Assembly (NCBI GenBank): GCA_049999805.1
Contig: JBNGIO010006131.1
Coordinates: 121,884-185,883, forward strand
Length of the DNA stretch: 64,000 nucleotides
Direction: 5' to 3'
Source: Folioceros fuciformis
Lineage: Eukaryota; Anthocerotophyta; Anthocerotopsida; Anthocerotales
Below the pieces are notes generated by a model, which saw only the letters and a list, made by a program, of their open reading frames with translations, was not told where the DNA came from and did not search any database. A program made the position numbers and the translations under genes. Below, in pieces: positions 45,143-55,482 of the stretch (the first letter of the stretch is position 1; each line of letters begins with the position of its first letter).

Positions 45143-45936
45143 TGTTGTGCTAGGGCAATGTTGTGATGAGTCGAGTCCTGAGCCTGGCCAGCACCCACTT
45201 GAAGCTTGGGGTTCCAGCTTGCACATTCTACATTTGTACTTGTATCCTAGTGTTGTTTCCCACTACTCTCCATGTCACAGATTGCAGCACAATTTGCTGC
45301 AAGTGAGGACAGTCCATGTCCAGAAAATGGAAGATTCTAATTCGAAGATATTGCAGCAAAGACTTGCAGCAATTTGGGTTTGAAAAGAGCTGTGTGACAC
45401 ATGCAGCTTGGTGAGTCAGTAAGTTACGCCATGAGCTGCAACACTGGAATCAAAGGCACTGAAAACGTTCTTCATCCTGGCTCCCAATTCCAGAGAACTC
45501 AAAAACAGGGTTTGAGCTGCCTTCCCCAAGTTACAGCGCTGCGCGGCGCAACTTCAACAACTACCGACTTCTGCCCTGGCTACCCCTTTTGCCTAGCACC
45601 AGCCATTTTCACGATTCAGCGTCCAGCTGAGTTGGCTTCACGCTCTTGCATCAGCTCTACTCCTTCCATGATGCCTTGCTATTGTACCCTAAGTTCTGCT
45701 GTTTTCCCATATTGGTCAGCAGGGTTACACCAACAACAAGTTGGGAAATACCCAACATGTGTTCCGACTCAACTTGCCTAGAAACATCTGGCTATTTCTA
45801 AGCTAGTTTGCAAAATATCTAGCTAAGCTAGGTTCATATATCCTAGCATTGGTTTACTTAAGACAAAATTTTCCATTCTATTCTAAACAACATTGGCTGA
45901 GGGTTTCTTACCTAATCGGCGGTCACCTTCATGACA
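45143..45936 (-). repeat. Gypsy 3' LTR (about 794 bp)
   Basis: Direct match between its 45400-45936 part and 49340-49874, with a few percent difference by eye. Its first 195 bases on the plus strand are repeated again at 45939-46137 inside the element. Confidence 0.8.
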
Positions 45937-45937
45937 G

Positions 45938-46137
45938 TTGTCGTGCTAGGGCAATGTTGTGATGAGTCGAGTCCTGAGCCTGGCCAGCACCCACTTGAAG
46001 CTTGGGGTTCCAGCTTGCACATTCAACATTTGTACCTGTATCCTAGTGTTGTTTCCCACTACTCTCCATGTCACAGATTGCAACACAATCTGCTGCAAGT
46101 GAGGACAGTCCATGTCCAGAAAATGGAAGATTCTGAT
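45938..46137 (-). repeat. Extra partial LTR copy next to the 3' LTR
   Basis: About 195 bases nearly identical to 45143-45340. It is bordered on the interior side by a C7TC4 run at 46139-46150 (purine tract on the minus strand), which looks like the polypurine tract. The arrangement PPT, partial LTR, full LTR suggests an internal LTR rearrangement. Confidence 0.75.
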
Positions 46138-46163
46138 ACCCCCCCTCCCCAGCTGATTGTGCC

Positions 46164-46402
46164 ATAGTTACAGCTGGTGCAGGATAGCGAGGGCAGTACC
46201 AAAGCTGCTCAGGAACCTCCGAGAGAGGTGGATTGAGACAGAACAAATGGTAACCACCGTTGCGGTGGTCACAAAGTAGCATCAACTCAGCATCGTCAAT
46301 CCTCCTGCATACTTGGCATGGGTAATCTCGAGGAGGAATCCAATCGGCGGTGACAATGGTTGGGTTCAAATTAGGAAGGTGGCAGGGCGCGCAATTCTTC
46401 AT
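46164..46402 (-). pseudogene. PHD finger at the C-terminus of the gypsy polyprotein
   Basis: Minus-strand frame KNCAPCHLPNLNP..., then DYPCQVCRRIDDAELMLL and CDHRNGGYHLFCLNPPL, ending LWYCPRY. Spacing CxxC...C...H..C...W.C is that of a PHD zinc finger, with one or two ligand positions altered (CDHRNG where CDGCDR is usual; CPRY where CPxC is usual). The frame is the same as the integrase end at 46457 but separated by a TGA and a TAA. It therefore probably was the C-terminal domain of the integrase in the active ancestor. Confidence 0.75.
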
Positions 46403-46456
46403 ATGGTCTGTGATGGTGCGCCCATCTTACCCTTGCAGTAGCAAGACCCCATTTGG

Positions 46457-47640
46457 TCAGACCTCCTTGACTCGCAGCACATGACGGCTACTGACAGTGT
46501 CCAAAGTGTCCCCTGTTTGCCGTTGCAAGTATACGAAATCCTGCACTTGAAATTTCTTCAGTTTGGGTCTGAAACTACCACTATGAGTGTATGCATACCG
46601 CAATGTGTCCCGGTGCTGTGCAATGCGGAGATTGGCCATTGCCATGGGCATTACTTGCCAGAACAATGCAGCCCTCTCACCAATAGCACGTGCCCAAGCA
46701 GCAAATCCAAAACTTATGCCATTTGCTTGGCAATAGCACTAGGTGGTATGGGCTCCCTCCCAAACAGCAAAAAGTAGGGACTAAAGTGAGCTAAGGAGGC
46801 ATGTTTGCTGAGCCTGTACCCCATGGCAATGTATGGTAGGGCCAAATCCCACTCTGTCTTGGGATCCGTAAGCACAGTTTCCTCAGCCCCTTCTTGATTG
46901 TTTGCACCATACACTCTGCGAGACCATCGTCTTGGGGGTGGTCTCGGCTAGTCTTGCGATGGTCAATCAATGCTGTATCCAGCAGATCTTGGAATTCTCC
47001 TCGGAATTCAGAGCCCTGATCTGTCAAGCACTCAGCACAACTTCCAAAGCGTGCTAGCACATTCTGAAGGAAAGCCTGCGCTGTGCTTTTGGATGTCTTA
47101 TTAGGAAGGGCCACCACTTTGATCCACTTGTTGAAATGCTCCATCATAACAAGCACGTAGACATTGCCCCTTGGTGTACGAGGGAGTTCCCCAAGCAGAT
47201 CACAGGACCACCGAAAGAACAGACCCATGATGGGCAAAGGCTGTAGCTGTGGATTCTGAATGTTGAAGGTGGTCTTAACTCTGTCACACTCCACACAACG
47301 AGCCACTTGTTGCTTCACCTGGGCATGCATCCCATACCAATGAAAATGTGGAACCAAGAGGCTATAGGTCCTTTTGACACCAAAGTGACCCATGTCGTCA
47401 TGACCTCAACGAATCAACTGCTCCCTCTCAGCTGGTGGAGGCACAAGACGTTCCACTCCGTTACCCAGCCTTTGCAGCAAGTAGTTGTCTCACCAGTAGT
47501 ACAGCTCAGCACGTAGACGGATCCGCTCCTGGACTGCTGGCTTTAGTGACGTGTCCTATTGTCTAGTTTGCACAAAGTGCAAAGTCTCAACATCCTCCCA
47601 AATGTCCTTAGGCCTAGTAGTACTTGCATTAACCTCCAGC
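46457..47640 (-). pseudogene. Gypsy integrase, decayed
   Basis: Minus strand: zinc-binding HFGVKRTYSLL...VARCVECDRVK, core with WSCDLLGELPRTPRGNVYVLV (first Asp), CLTDQGSEFRGEFQDLL (second Asp), and a region around DDGLAECMVQTIKKGLRK where the catalytic Glu is expected (usually DGxxERxNRT). The C-terminal part is FQVQDFVYLQRQTGDTLD...HVLRVKEV. Interrupted by in-frame stops upstream of 47393 and a frame break near 46790. Confidence 0.85.
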
Positions 47641-47708
47641 TGACCCAAGCATATCATGGCCACCAGGGCTGCCACATCAAGACCCTCTGCCTCATCGCTA
47701 TCCAGATC

Positions 47709-49217
47709 CTATCGGGTTGCGGTTACATCAACATGACTGTCACTAGGATTCTTAGACAAGGTGTCGGCATTCTGGTGTTTCACGCCGGGCTTGTGCACCA
47801 CATTGAACTCATAATCTTGCAAGATCATAGCCCATCTTGCCAGTTTACCATTGACCTTGGTGCTCATCATCAACCACTTGAGAGGCTGGTGATTTGTCAC
47901 CAATGTAAAGGGCTTCCCAAACAGATATGGGCGGAAATGGCAAACAGCCCACACGGCCGCTAAGCATTCCCCATGGTAACTGCTGTAGTTGGCCTCCGCA
48001 CGGTTATTGCTTCGGGATGCGTAAGCTATAATGCACTCGTGTCCCTCTTCATCTAGCTGTGTGAGGACAGCCCCAAGAGCCAGCACACTCCAATCTATGT
48101 GCACCACAAAGGCCTTGGAAAAATTAGGTCTGGCCATCACGGGGGCTGCGGTTAGCTGAGCCTTGAGCATGTCAAAGGCCTCCTGTGCAGCATCTGTCCA
48201 GCTCCACTGCACATCCTTGCACAACATATCATTCAGTGGCTTTGCAATTCGGCTAAAACTTTGGATGTATACCGTGTAATAGTTGCATAAGCCCAAGAAA
48301 GCCCTCAATGCTGAAACATTGGTTGGCTCCTTCACTTGCAAGATGGCCTGCACCTTGGCTGAATGTGGCATAACCCCCTTTGGCACAATTCGATGTCCCA
48401 AATAAGCCACAATATCCATGCCAAATTCGCATTTGGCAGGATGGCAAGTCAAGTTTACCTTGCGCAGTCGAATGAATAGATCCTCAAGGTGCTCCAAGTG
48501 ACTCTCAAAGTCCAAGCTATGCACCAACACGTCATCAATGTAACATATCATGTGTGTAGATCCTGCTAAGACCATGTCCATCACCCGCTGAAACGTAACT
48601 GGTGCATTTTTAAAGCCAAAGGGCATCACAAGCCATTCCCATAGCTACCGAGAGCCATGAAAGGCTGTCTTCTTGATGTCCTCCTCTGCCACCGGGACTT
48701 GGTTGAATCCTTGCCGGAGATCCATGGAGAAAAACATAGAATTGCGGATGCTGTCGAATATTTCCTCAGGAGTTGGCATGGGATATTGGTCTTGGGCAAG
48801 CACAGCGTTGATGGGACGATAGTCCCCACACATTTGCTTCTTTGTCCACATCGCGTTGCTATCCTTCTTCAGAGGCATGACTGTTGTTGCAGCATAATCT
48901 GAGCTTGAGGGATTAATAAGCCCAACCTCCAGCAACTCCTGGCATCGTGCGTCCACCATCTCCCACTTCGTTTGGCTGAGCCTGTAACGCCGCCTATAGA
49001 TGGGCTCATTCCTGGTCAACTTGATGCGGAAGACAGTCACATTGTAACGTTTCAATTCCTTCATGGAGAAGGCAAAACAATCCTTATATTTCAGCAATAG
49101 ACTGCGAAACTGAGCCTGCTGCTTGCTTGTGAGCTTGGATCCCATTGTCCAGAGAAAGTTCTCAGCAAAAGGACGTGGCTTGTGCTCAGCTCCAGCAATC
49201 CATGCACAGTCCCCCCC
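47709..49217 (-). pseudogene. Gypsy reverse transcriptase-RNase H, one in-frame stop, 5' end in a gap
   Basis: Two minus-strand blocks in one frame, 49217-48645 and 48629-47709, separated by a stop at 48645-48647. The first has YKDCFAFSMKEL, LLEVGLINPSSSDYA, MCGDYRPINAVL and FSMDLRQGFNQVPV. The second has LVMPFGFKNAPVTFQRVMD, catalytic MICYIDDVLVHS, FLGLCNYY and RNase H/integrase-linker motifs VVHIDWSVLALGAVL, ECLAAVWAVCHFRPYL and NADTLSKNPS. Near-intact RT suggests decay is moderate. Protease and gag are missing. Confidence 0.9.
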
Positions 49218-49317
49218 NNNNNNNNNNNNNNNNNNNNNNNNNNNNNNNNNNNNNNNNNNNNNNNNNNNNNNNNNNNNNNNNNNNNNNNNNNNNNNNNNNN
49301 NNNNNNNNNNNNNNNNN
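49218..49317. other. Assembly gap (100 N) inside the gypsy element
   Basis: Separates RT-coding DNA ending in a C7 run from LTR sequence. True size unknown. Confidence 1.
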
Positions 49318-49874
49318 TTGAAAGGAGCTGCGTGACACACGCAGCTTGGTGAGTCAGTAAGTTATGCCATGAACTCCAACACTGGAATCAAAGGCACTGA
49401 AAACGTTCTTCATCCTATCTCCCAATTCCAGAGAAACAAAAACAGGGTTTGAGCTGCCTTCCCCAAGTTACAGCGCTGTGTGGCGCAAATTCAACAACTA
49501 CCGGCTTCTACCCTGGCTGCCCCTTTTGCCTAGCACCAGCCATCTTCACGATCCAACGTCCAGCTGAGTTGGCTTCACGCTCTTGCATCAGCGCTACTCC
49601 TTCCATGATGCCTTGCTATTGTACCCTAAGTTCTGCTGTTTTCCCATATTGGTCAGCAAGGTTACACCAACAACAAGTTGGGAAATACTCAACATGTGTT
49701 TCGACTCAACTTGCCTAGAAACATCTAGCTATTTCTAAGCTAGTTTGCAAAATATCTAGCTAAGCTAGGTTCATTTATCCTAGAATTGGTTTACTTCAGA
49801 CATATATTTACTATTCTATTCTAAGCAACATTGGATGAGGGTTTCTTACCTAACCGGCGGTCACCTTCATGACA
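49318..49874 (-). repeat. Gypsy 5' LTR, partly in a gap
   Basis: Matches 45380-45936. The rest of this LTR, the primer binding site and any gag would lie in the gap at 49218-49317. Confidence 0.8.
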
Positions 49875-50369
49875 TTATAGAGTTGAAAGGAAGCAAACGC
49901 TTTAGATTTATGCCTGAGGAAATAGAGGTGGGTGTAGTGGCTACAATCATCCAGAAGGACAAACATGTGCAACTTTCTGTTTAGAGATTTTGTATACATG
50001 GGGCCACAAAGGTCAACATGTACTTATGCTAAAACGCTATTTGTGGTACTTATTGATCTAGGATATGGCTGCGTGTGCTGCTTGCCCATCAAGCAACCTT
50101 CACATAAAGGCAGGTCAACATGAAATCGGCGAGGTAATCCATCGACCATTTGTTTGGATTGCATGAGTTTTATGCCCTAGAAGTGTAAGTGGGCTAGCCT
50201 CAAGTGCCAAAGTGTTGTTTGGGAACTGTGGTTGAGGTGAGCAGCAAGGCTTACACTTGTGGGTTGGGAAGGAGCAGAAACTCCAATCTCCACGAGGAAG
50301 AGTCCCCTTGTAGGATGGCAATGGATCGACATGTCCTGGCCTACAGAGGTGGTAGTGTGGATAACGCAC
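49875..50369 (-). pseudogene. Copia integrase, N-terminal half (right of the gypsy insertion)
   Basis: Minus strand: zinc-binding GAG-pre-integrase remnants (LPLCEGCLMGKQHTQPYP), then HVDLCGPMYTKSLNRKLHMF (first catalytic Asp), VLLDDCSHYTHLYFL and HKSKAFASFQLY, broken exactly at the TTAT target site. Confidence 0.85.
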
Positions 50370-50491
50370 CCATGTTGGTTGAAGATGATGCTACAATTAG
50401 GATTGCAGATTATCTAATTCACAAAGAGCAAATTCTCGGACAGCTTGGGGACGTGTACGACGTCCCTCACACAAGCTGTAAAGTCATGCAC

Positions 50492-51640
50492 CTAGAGTTG
50501 AATGGTGCCCTTGCCCACGGCCATGTGAGGAGAGTCGTCTCTCATGAGGACAGGTAGGGATACCTCAAGTAGTGAGTAGTCCGTGAACCATTCTTCTCGC
50601 GAGGTCATGTGTTCCGTTGCTCCCAAGTCAAGCAGCCAGTGATTTGGAAGGATGGAACTTGCAGCCAAGGCGGAGATAGCAGTGAAGAGGTAAGCATTTG
50701 TGGAAGTGGTGGCAACAGATGTGCTAGAAGTACTTCCTGGTTTATCCCTCTGTTTCTTTCTGCAGTCTAGGGCTATATGCCCTCTCTTACCGCAATAGTG
50801 ACATGTTTTGTCTTTGTGATTAGGGTTGTTGGAAGGTGGTGGTCTACTAGGACCGGGAGTAGAGCCAAAATTTCTAGATCCAGCTTTGAATCTAGAGCTG
50901 AAGGAGGAGAGTTGTCTCCTGCAAAGAGAGTTGAAGGAGGAGAGTTGTCTCCTACAAAGAGAGTTGAAGGAGGAGAGTTGTCTCTTGCAAAGAGAGTTGA
51001 AGGAGGAGAGTTGTCTCTTGCAAAGAGAGCTGAAGGAGGAGAGTTGTCTCATGCAATCAATACATCTTCGTTGTGGATTTTCATCAAAAGACTTGCTAAG
51101 GTTAGTGGTCTTTGTTTGGTAGCCTGATTGGCTTCTGTAGAGATAAATGACCTCCAAGATTTTGGGAGGGCCATCAGTAATTGTGTGACCTATTGTTCCT
51201 TCTTCAGGTCAAGTCTTGTGGAGATAGCGTCGTCTAACGTCTTTTCCCAGGTTTCCAGGAAATCCGAGACTGATCCTCCATCCTTGAGTTTGATGGAGGC
51301 AAGCTTTTGAGCAGCGAGGAGTTGTGATGGTAAAATTACCTCCTGCAACGATGCCACAAGCTTGTCCCATAAGGATTTAGCATCAAGTTGTCGTCTCTCA
51401 GTAGGTAGGATTCTGTCTCCTATGTACAGGATGAGCTCCACGTGGGTAGAGGCATCCTTGACGATCCAAGCAAGTTCGTCTACATAATTCTTGGCTGGTC
51501 TAGGCTCAGAGCCGTTGACCACAGGCCATAGCATCAACGTTTTGAGGAGAGATTCCACCCGTATAGACCATGTCCCATAGTTGTGGTGAGTTAATTTTTC
51601 TATCTAGTAATGTCTTCCTTGTGTTGAAGGAAGAGTAGCC
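50492..51640 (-). pseudogene. Copia gag and protease region
   Basis: Minus strand: UBN2-type gag (VSDFLETWEKTLDDAIS, LWDKLVASLQEVILPSQLLA). An 11-residue repeat region CKRQLSSFNSL (about five copies), a CCHC knuckle CHYCGKRGHIALDC and a protease remnant WLLDLGATEHMT follow (usual DSGAxxH, Ser changed to Leu). Stops and a frame change separate the parts. Confidence 0.85.
50910..51060 (-). repeat. 33-bp minisatellite in copia gag
   Basis: About five units of 33 bases containing GGAGGAGAGTTGTCTC, in frame (11 residues each), directly before the zinc knuckle. Confidence 0.9.
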
Positions 51641-51674
51641 ATCGTAGGCTACAGGAGTCATGGATCTATTCCAT

Positions 51675-51686
51675 GCTCTGATACCA
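51675..51686 (-). other. Copia primer binding site
   Basis: TGGTATCAGAGC on the minus strand, the standard initiator tRNA-Met primer site of plant copia elements, two bases from the inner LTR edge. Confidence 0.85.
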
Positions 51687-51688
51687 TG

Positions 51689-51780
51689 TGTTAAACTGAG
51701 AATGGAGAGACTAAAAATTGTATTCTATGTGTTGATTGTATCACAAGCTGTACCGGGCAATGTTCTGATGGCTTGTTAAC
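51689..51780 (-). repeat. Copia 5' LTR, inner part
   Basis: TGTTAAACTGAGAATGGAGA...ATTGTATCACAAGCTGTA matches the start of the LTR at 41462. The homology fades after about 51775, where the Harbinger insertion begins. Confidence 0.75.
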
Positions 51781-52416
51781 AAAAGAAATTTAGACTGCAG
51801 AATGATTTGCGGCAACTTCCCTACTCGTCGGGCTCACCTAAAAAAGCTAATGTCCTGCCAGCCTGCACTCATCACTACGACTATGACCACACCCCGCTGT
51901 CGCAGTGTCTCCATACCATAGTGTCTGCACCCGCGCTCCATCCCGGGTGCATTTTATCACCTGAGATGTTGATATTTTTTGGTAGATTACGTATGTGATG
52001 GCTCTCGCCCTTCCTTCTTGATCTTCCAGCTGCCTCGTATGCCTCATACCAGCTTATCTTGCGCCCTAGGAAGCCATGGTTGACCTGCCCCGATCTGTTT
52101 TGGACTTGCCACATTCTGACTTGCCATGATCTGCCTCTGCCCTGCCATGTTCGGTCTCCACTCTCCTGTGCTCAACTTCCGACTTGCCATGGTCAACTTC
52201 AAACCTAGTCTCCACTCTCCTACGCTCAAATTCCAACCTACTACGCTCAGATTTCGACTTGGTCTCCCCTCTCCCGCGCTCATGTTCTGACTTGCCACGC
52301 TTTGCTTCCTTTTTGGTCTTCGCTATCCCGCAGTCAACTTCCGACTGGCCATGCTCAGCTTCAAATTTGCCACATCAGCTTACGACATGCCGGGCTCAGT
52401 TTCTGACTTTCCTTGA

Positions 52417-53331
52417 GGGCACCTTCACCATTGCAATCGTTTAGTTGGTCAAGAAAAGGTGACCTGGACAGATGGAGGGACAGAGAGGTTGATCACGTTA
52501 TATCAAGACAAGTATTTTCAAGTCAACAAAGGAAATCTAGAGGTAAAGCATTGGCAGGAAATTTGCAGCTTGGTTTCCCCGTATTGCACTTGGAGTATTT
52601 GTTGGAAGCAATGTAAGCTGAAGGTAAAGGCACTGAAGAAGAAATATAAGCAAGAGGGAGGAAAGGTGAAGCACGCAACAGGGGGAACACCAAGCTCTTG
52701 GCCTTTCTTTGAGAAAATGGACTCCTTCTTGGGCACAAATCCTAAGTTTTGTGGCATTCCAAGTTCAATTGATGTGGGGATTTTTGTAGTTGATGGTACT
52801 TCTGCAGTTCATGAGGACCCAACCACTCTACATGTCATCGACCTTCAGGATGAAGACCTCAACCAAGATCCAGCAACCTCCCCAGCCAAGCTTGGTGGCA
52901 AGAACACCACACCAACTCCAATTCCATCCTCAGGGCCAGCTGCAGATTCTTGTGCCGATGATGGGCAAACGACGCCACATACTCCTCCATCACAAATAGA
53001 GAAGCTTGTTGGGGTGTCTGCACAACGAAATCAGGGCAAAGAAAGACCAGGAAGTTATCCTTTAGTGACAAGTCAAATTTTTCGTGAAGGTATGCAAGCT
53101 TTTGCTCAAAGTTATGTGCAAATTGAGGAAGCTAAGTTGCTTCATGCATGGGAGTTGGAGAGACAAAGACTTGAGTTCATGCAGAGTGTGAAACATGCTA
53201 AAATTCTTCATGACTTACAATGTCAACAAATGCAAGCCGAAGTCCAACTGAAAATAGCAGAATTGTTTGCTAGTTCTCGAGCACCAACAAAACAAAGTAG
53301 GCTTACTTTAGACTCTAATGATGAAAAGTGA
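52417..53331 (+). pseudogene. Harbinger Myb/trihelix-like DNA-binding protein, no start codon
   Basis: Open frame encoding about 300 residues. A trihelix/SANT region (VTWTDGGTERLITLYQDKYF, HWQEICSLVS, CKLKVKALKKKYKQE) is followed by a Pro/Ser/Thr linker and a helical C-terminus (VQIEEAKLLHAWELERQRLEF, CQQMQAEVQLKIAEL). In PIF elements this protein escorts the transposase to the ends. The frame is open back to a TGA at 52414 without an ATG, so an upstream exon is missing or the start is lost. Confidence 0.75.
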
Positions 53332-53480
53332 TTTTGCAAGTGAGTTTGTAGAGCTCATGGTTTTTTTGTATGTTATTCTAAGTGAGCAAGATGACATCAC
53401 ATTTAGTGTAACAAACAATAGCCCTACAAGTATCCAACATACAATAACTTTGTATGTGCCCTCATCAAATTCTGTACAAC

Positions 53481-54854
53481 CTAGCCACAATTTGTTGTAA
53501 CCCAGAACTCCAACAATGCTTTTCTTTGTTCTATGCTCACTCGTTGAAGTTGCTTCTCTACGGCATTCTCCAAATAAAATGGTTGATATTGCATAGGATA
53601 AGGGTTTGGATTTTCCCACACATTAGCCACATCAGGCTCCTTGTGCATGATGCAAAAATTATGTAGCATTGTGCAAGCTACTACAATTTTTTTTCAAATT
53701 TCCAAATGCATTTTCAATTTCACCCTTTCAAATTTCTATTGAACCGTTGCTTGTTTGATGAGCATGGTGTATCATATGGCTTTATAAGAAAAGGCATAAT
53801 TGGATAAGCACTATCACCAACAATAAAAGGCCGAACATTAGTGTTCCTAATCAATATTGTTGGCTCTGTCAAAATATCATGTAGATGCAATGTGGTCCAC
53901 ACATTACTCTTTTCTGGTCCACACATTACTCTTCCGGAGCATAGCAGAGTCATAGACGCCTCCTGGAGCAATGCAACTTACATCCAAAAAAATTTGATTA
54001 TAGTCACAAACTCCTTGAAGAATAACACTGTGCAGATCATGGCATGACCAATACGTAGCTGGAGTGTACTTGTTAGTAGGCCTAGCAGCTAATTTGATAT
54101 GTGAACCATCGATTGCACCCACCATATTTGGAGATCCTGTAATTGCAAAAAACTTATATGCACATGCTATTTGTCTTTGGCCATTTGGCATGCTGATGAA
54201 CTTTGAAGCCAACTTCCTTGGATTACTAAGGATGCTAGTAATCAGCTTGGTGTACTCTGTCACAGTGGAGGATCCAACTCCATAAGTGTTAGCCACAACT
54301 TCAGATGATGCTCCACAAGCTAGCCTGTGCAAGACCATGGCAACTCCAAGCTCAAGTTGTAGAGGTGGCTTGTTAGACTTCTTTTGAATATAAGGACACA
54401 ATTCTTCCACCAAAAGCTTGAAAGTTGTGTAGACCATCCTATACTTCCTTCTCCATTGAACATTCAACTGTTCTTGCCCCATAAAGTGCCAAGCATGCAT
54501 ATGTAATGAACTCGAAGTTGTATTTTGGCGTGGAAACTTCCACCAGAATCTCACTGAAGAATGCTGCTCAATATACAAATCAAAGAAATAAGCTCCAACC
54601 AATGAAAATACTAAAGGAACAACAAAATATCCATCATTACTCATCACAACATCATCCCATTCTGAGCTCCAAACCATAGGTTGGTCCATACATTCTACAC
54701 AAGATTTCATGAGAAAGTCAAATAACATATTAAATAACATGAGATCCATGACCTCAAGCAAATGAAGACAAGACACAACATTAGGGTTAGCACTAGGCAC
54801 ATGGACGTGAAGAAGCTGCAAGGCATACAAAGAGGAGACGAGGCTATGTATCAT
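53481..54854 (-). pseudogene. Harbinger DDE transposase, frameshifted
   Basis: From ATG 54854: an N-terminal region, then RRKYRMVYTTFKLLVEEL, LGVAMVLHRLACGASSEVVA, YGVGSSTVTEYTKLI, the first catalytic region MVGAIDGSHIKLAARP and FLDVSCIAPGGVYDSAMLR. A 22-base tandem duplication at about 53903-53938 then breaks the frame. The remainder continues in other frames: FIVGDSAYPIMPFLIKPY (second catalytic Asp) and VSIEQRKALLEF near the end, with the third catalytic region too damaged to read. DDE_Tnp_4 family. Confidence 0.88.
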
Positions 54855-55068
54855 CGAGGAGAAAAGAGGAGACGCTATTTTAATAGTAGATTCTTGAGAT
54901 CATAAAATCGCGAGTCATTAAGACCACGGCTCGGCCACCACCCGGTCCTGGGCTGTGCTGCGCAGTACGGAAAAAAAAAAACCGAATAAGGCGAAATGTG
55001 CCCGTTTTTAACGGTGAGCCTACGCACAACGCCCGGTTCTTATGTGAAGAGCCCCCTTGAGAGCACAC

Positions 55069-55170
55069 CAGAGATCTTAAGTCTCGAAGAGACACGACTG
55101 TTCATGAACGGGCATGACTGTCTAAGTCCTAATTCCCCAGTCAGCTTATCTGTGTTCAGATATGCTCACA
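55069..55170 (-). repeat. Copia 5' LTR, outer part
   Basis: AAGTCTCGAAGAGACACGAC, TGTTCATGAACGGGCATGAC, TGTCTAAGTCCTAATTC and the end at GCTCACA match the second half of the LTR at 41462-41650. Confidence 0.8.
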
Positions 55171-55482
55171 ACTCAGATATCCTCACAACTGTGGCGCCGA
55201 CTTCGTGAAGGGACGGATGAAGATAATGCTCCGAGCAAACTGTACATCGTGCACGGTGTTGTTGTGGGGCATTTTCAGGTCTACCATTGACTGACTCAGG
55301 TGTGATGATGGACGTTGGATCACCACGTTATTCCTTCATGTTTCTTCATTCGTAGAAGCCGCAGGAAGGAAAGAGAGACGAAAAGATCACCCCAAATGTA
55401 GCAACCGTAGCAAGAACAACAGAAACAGGCGCCGGACGTGGAAGGCGGTGAGAGGTGGGAGTTAAAGAGCAAGGGAAAAAAG
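55171..55482. other. Spacer between the transposon nest and HSPA12-like gene A
   Basis: Presumed 3'UTR of the Hsp70-like gene; nothing else recognised. Confidence 0.5.

Larger units (their letters stand above)
45143..49874 (-). mobile_element. Ty3/gypsy LTR retrotransposon inserted in the copia integrase
   Basis: Flanked by TTAT on both sides (45139-45142 and 49875-49878). LTR limits are TG...CA. On the minus strand it carries RT, RNase H, integrase and a C-terminal PHD-finger segment. Gag and protease are not visible and would fall in the 100-N gap at 49218-49317 or be deleted. Reading frames are broken by several stops, so it is not active. Confidence 0.9.
51780..55068. mobile_element. PIF/Harbinger DNA transposon splitting the copia 5' LTR
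   Basis: Carries the two Harbinger genes: a Myb/trihelix-like protein (plus) and a DDE transposase (minus), converging on each other. Exact ends are not resolved. A candidate terminal GGGCTC lies at 51830-51835 with its complement at 55049-55054, but neither a long terminal inverted repeat nor a 3-bp target duplication could be confirmed. Confidence 0.8.
41462..55170 (-). mobile_element. Ty1/copia LTR retrotransposon, decayed, hosting two nested elements
   Basis: On the minus strand it reads 5' LTR (split), tRNA-Met primer binding site, gag with CCHC knuckle, protease, integrase, reverse transcriptase with YVDDL, RNase H, polypurine end and 3' LTR: the copia gene order. Removing the Ty3/gypsy (about 4.7 kb) and Harbinger (about 3.3 kb) insertions leaves about 5.7 kb, usual for copia. 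Multiple stops and frame breaks mean it is not autonomous. I found no clear target-site duplication at the outer ends. Confidence 0.88.

Noticed and set aside
51830-55054. GGGCTC/GAGCCC as definite Harbinger terminal inverted repeats
   Set aside because: Only six bases match and the flanking three bases are not duplicated, so the ends were left unresolved.
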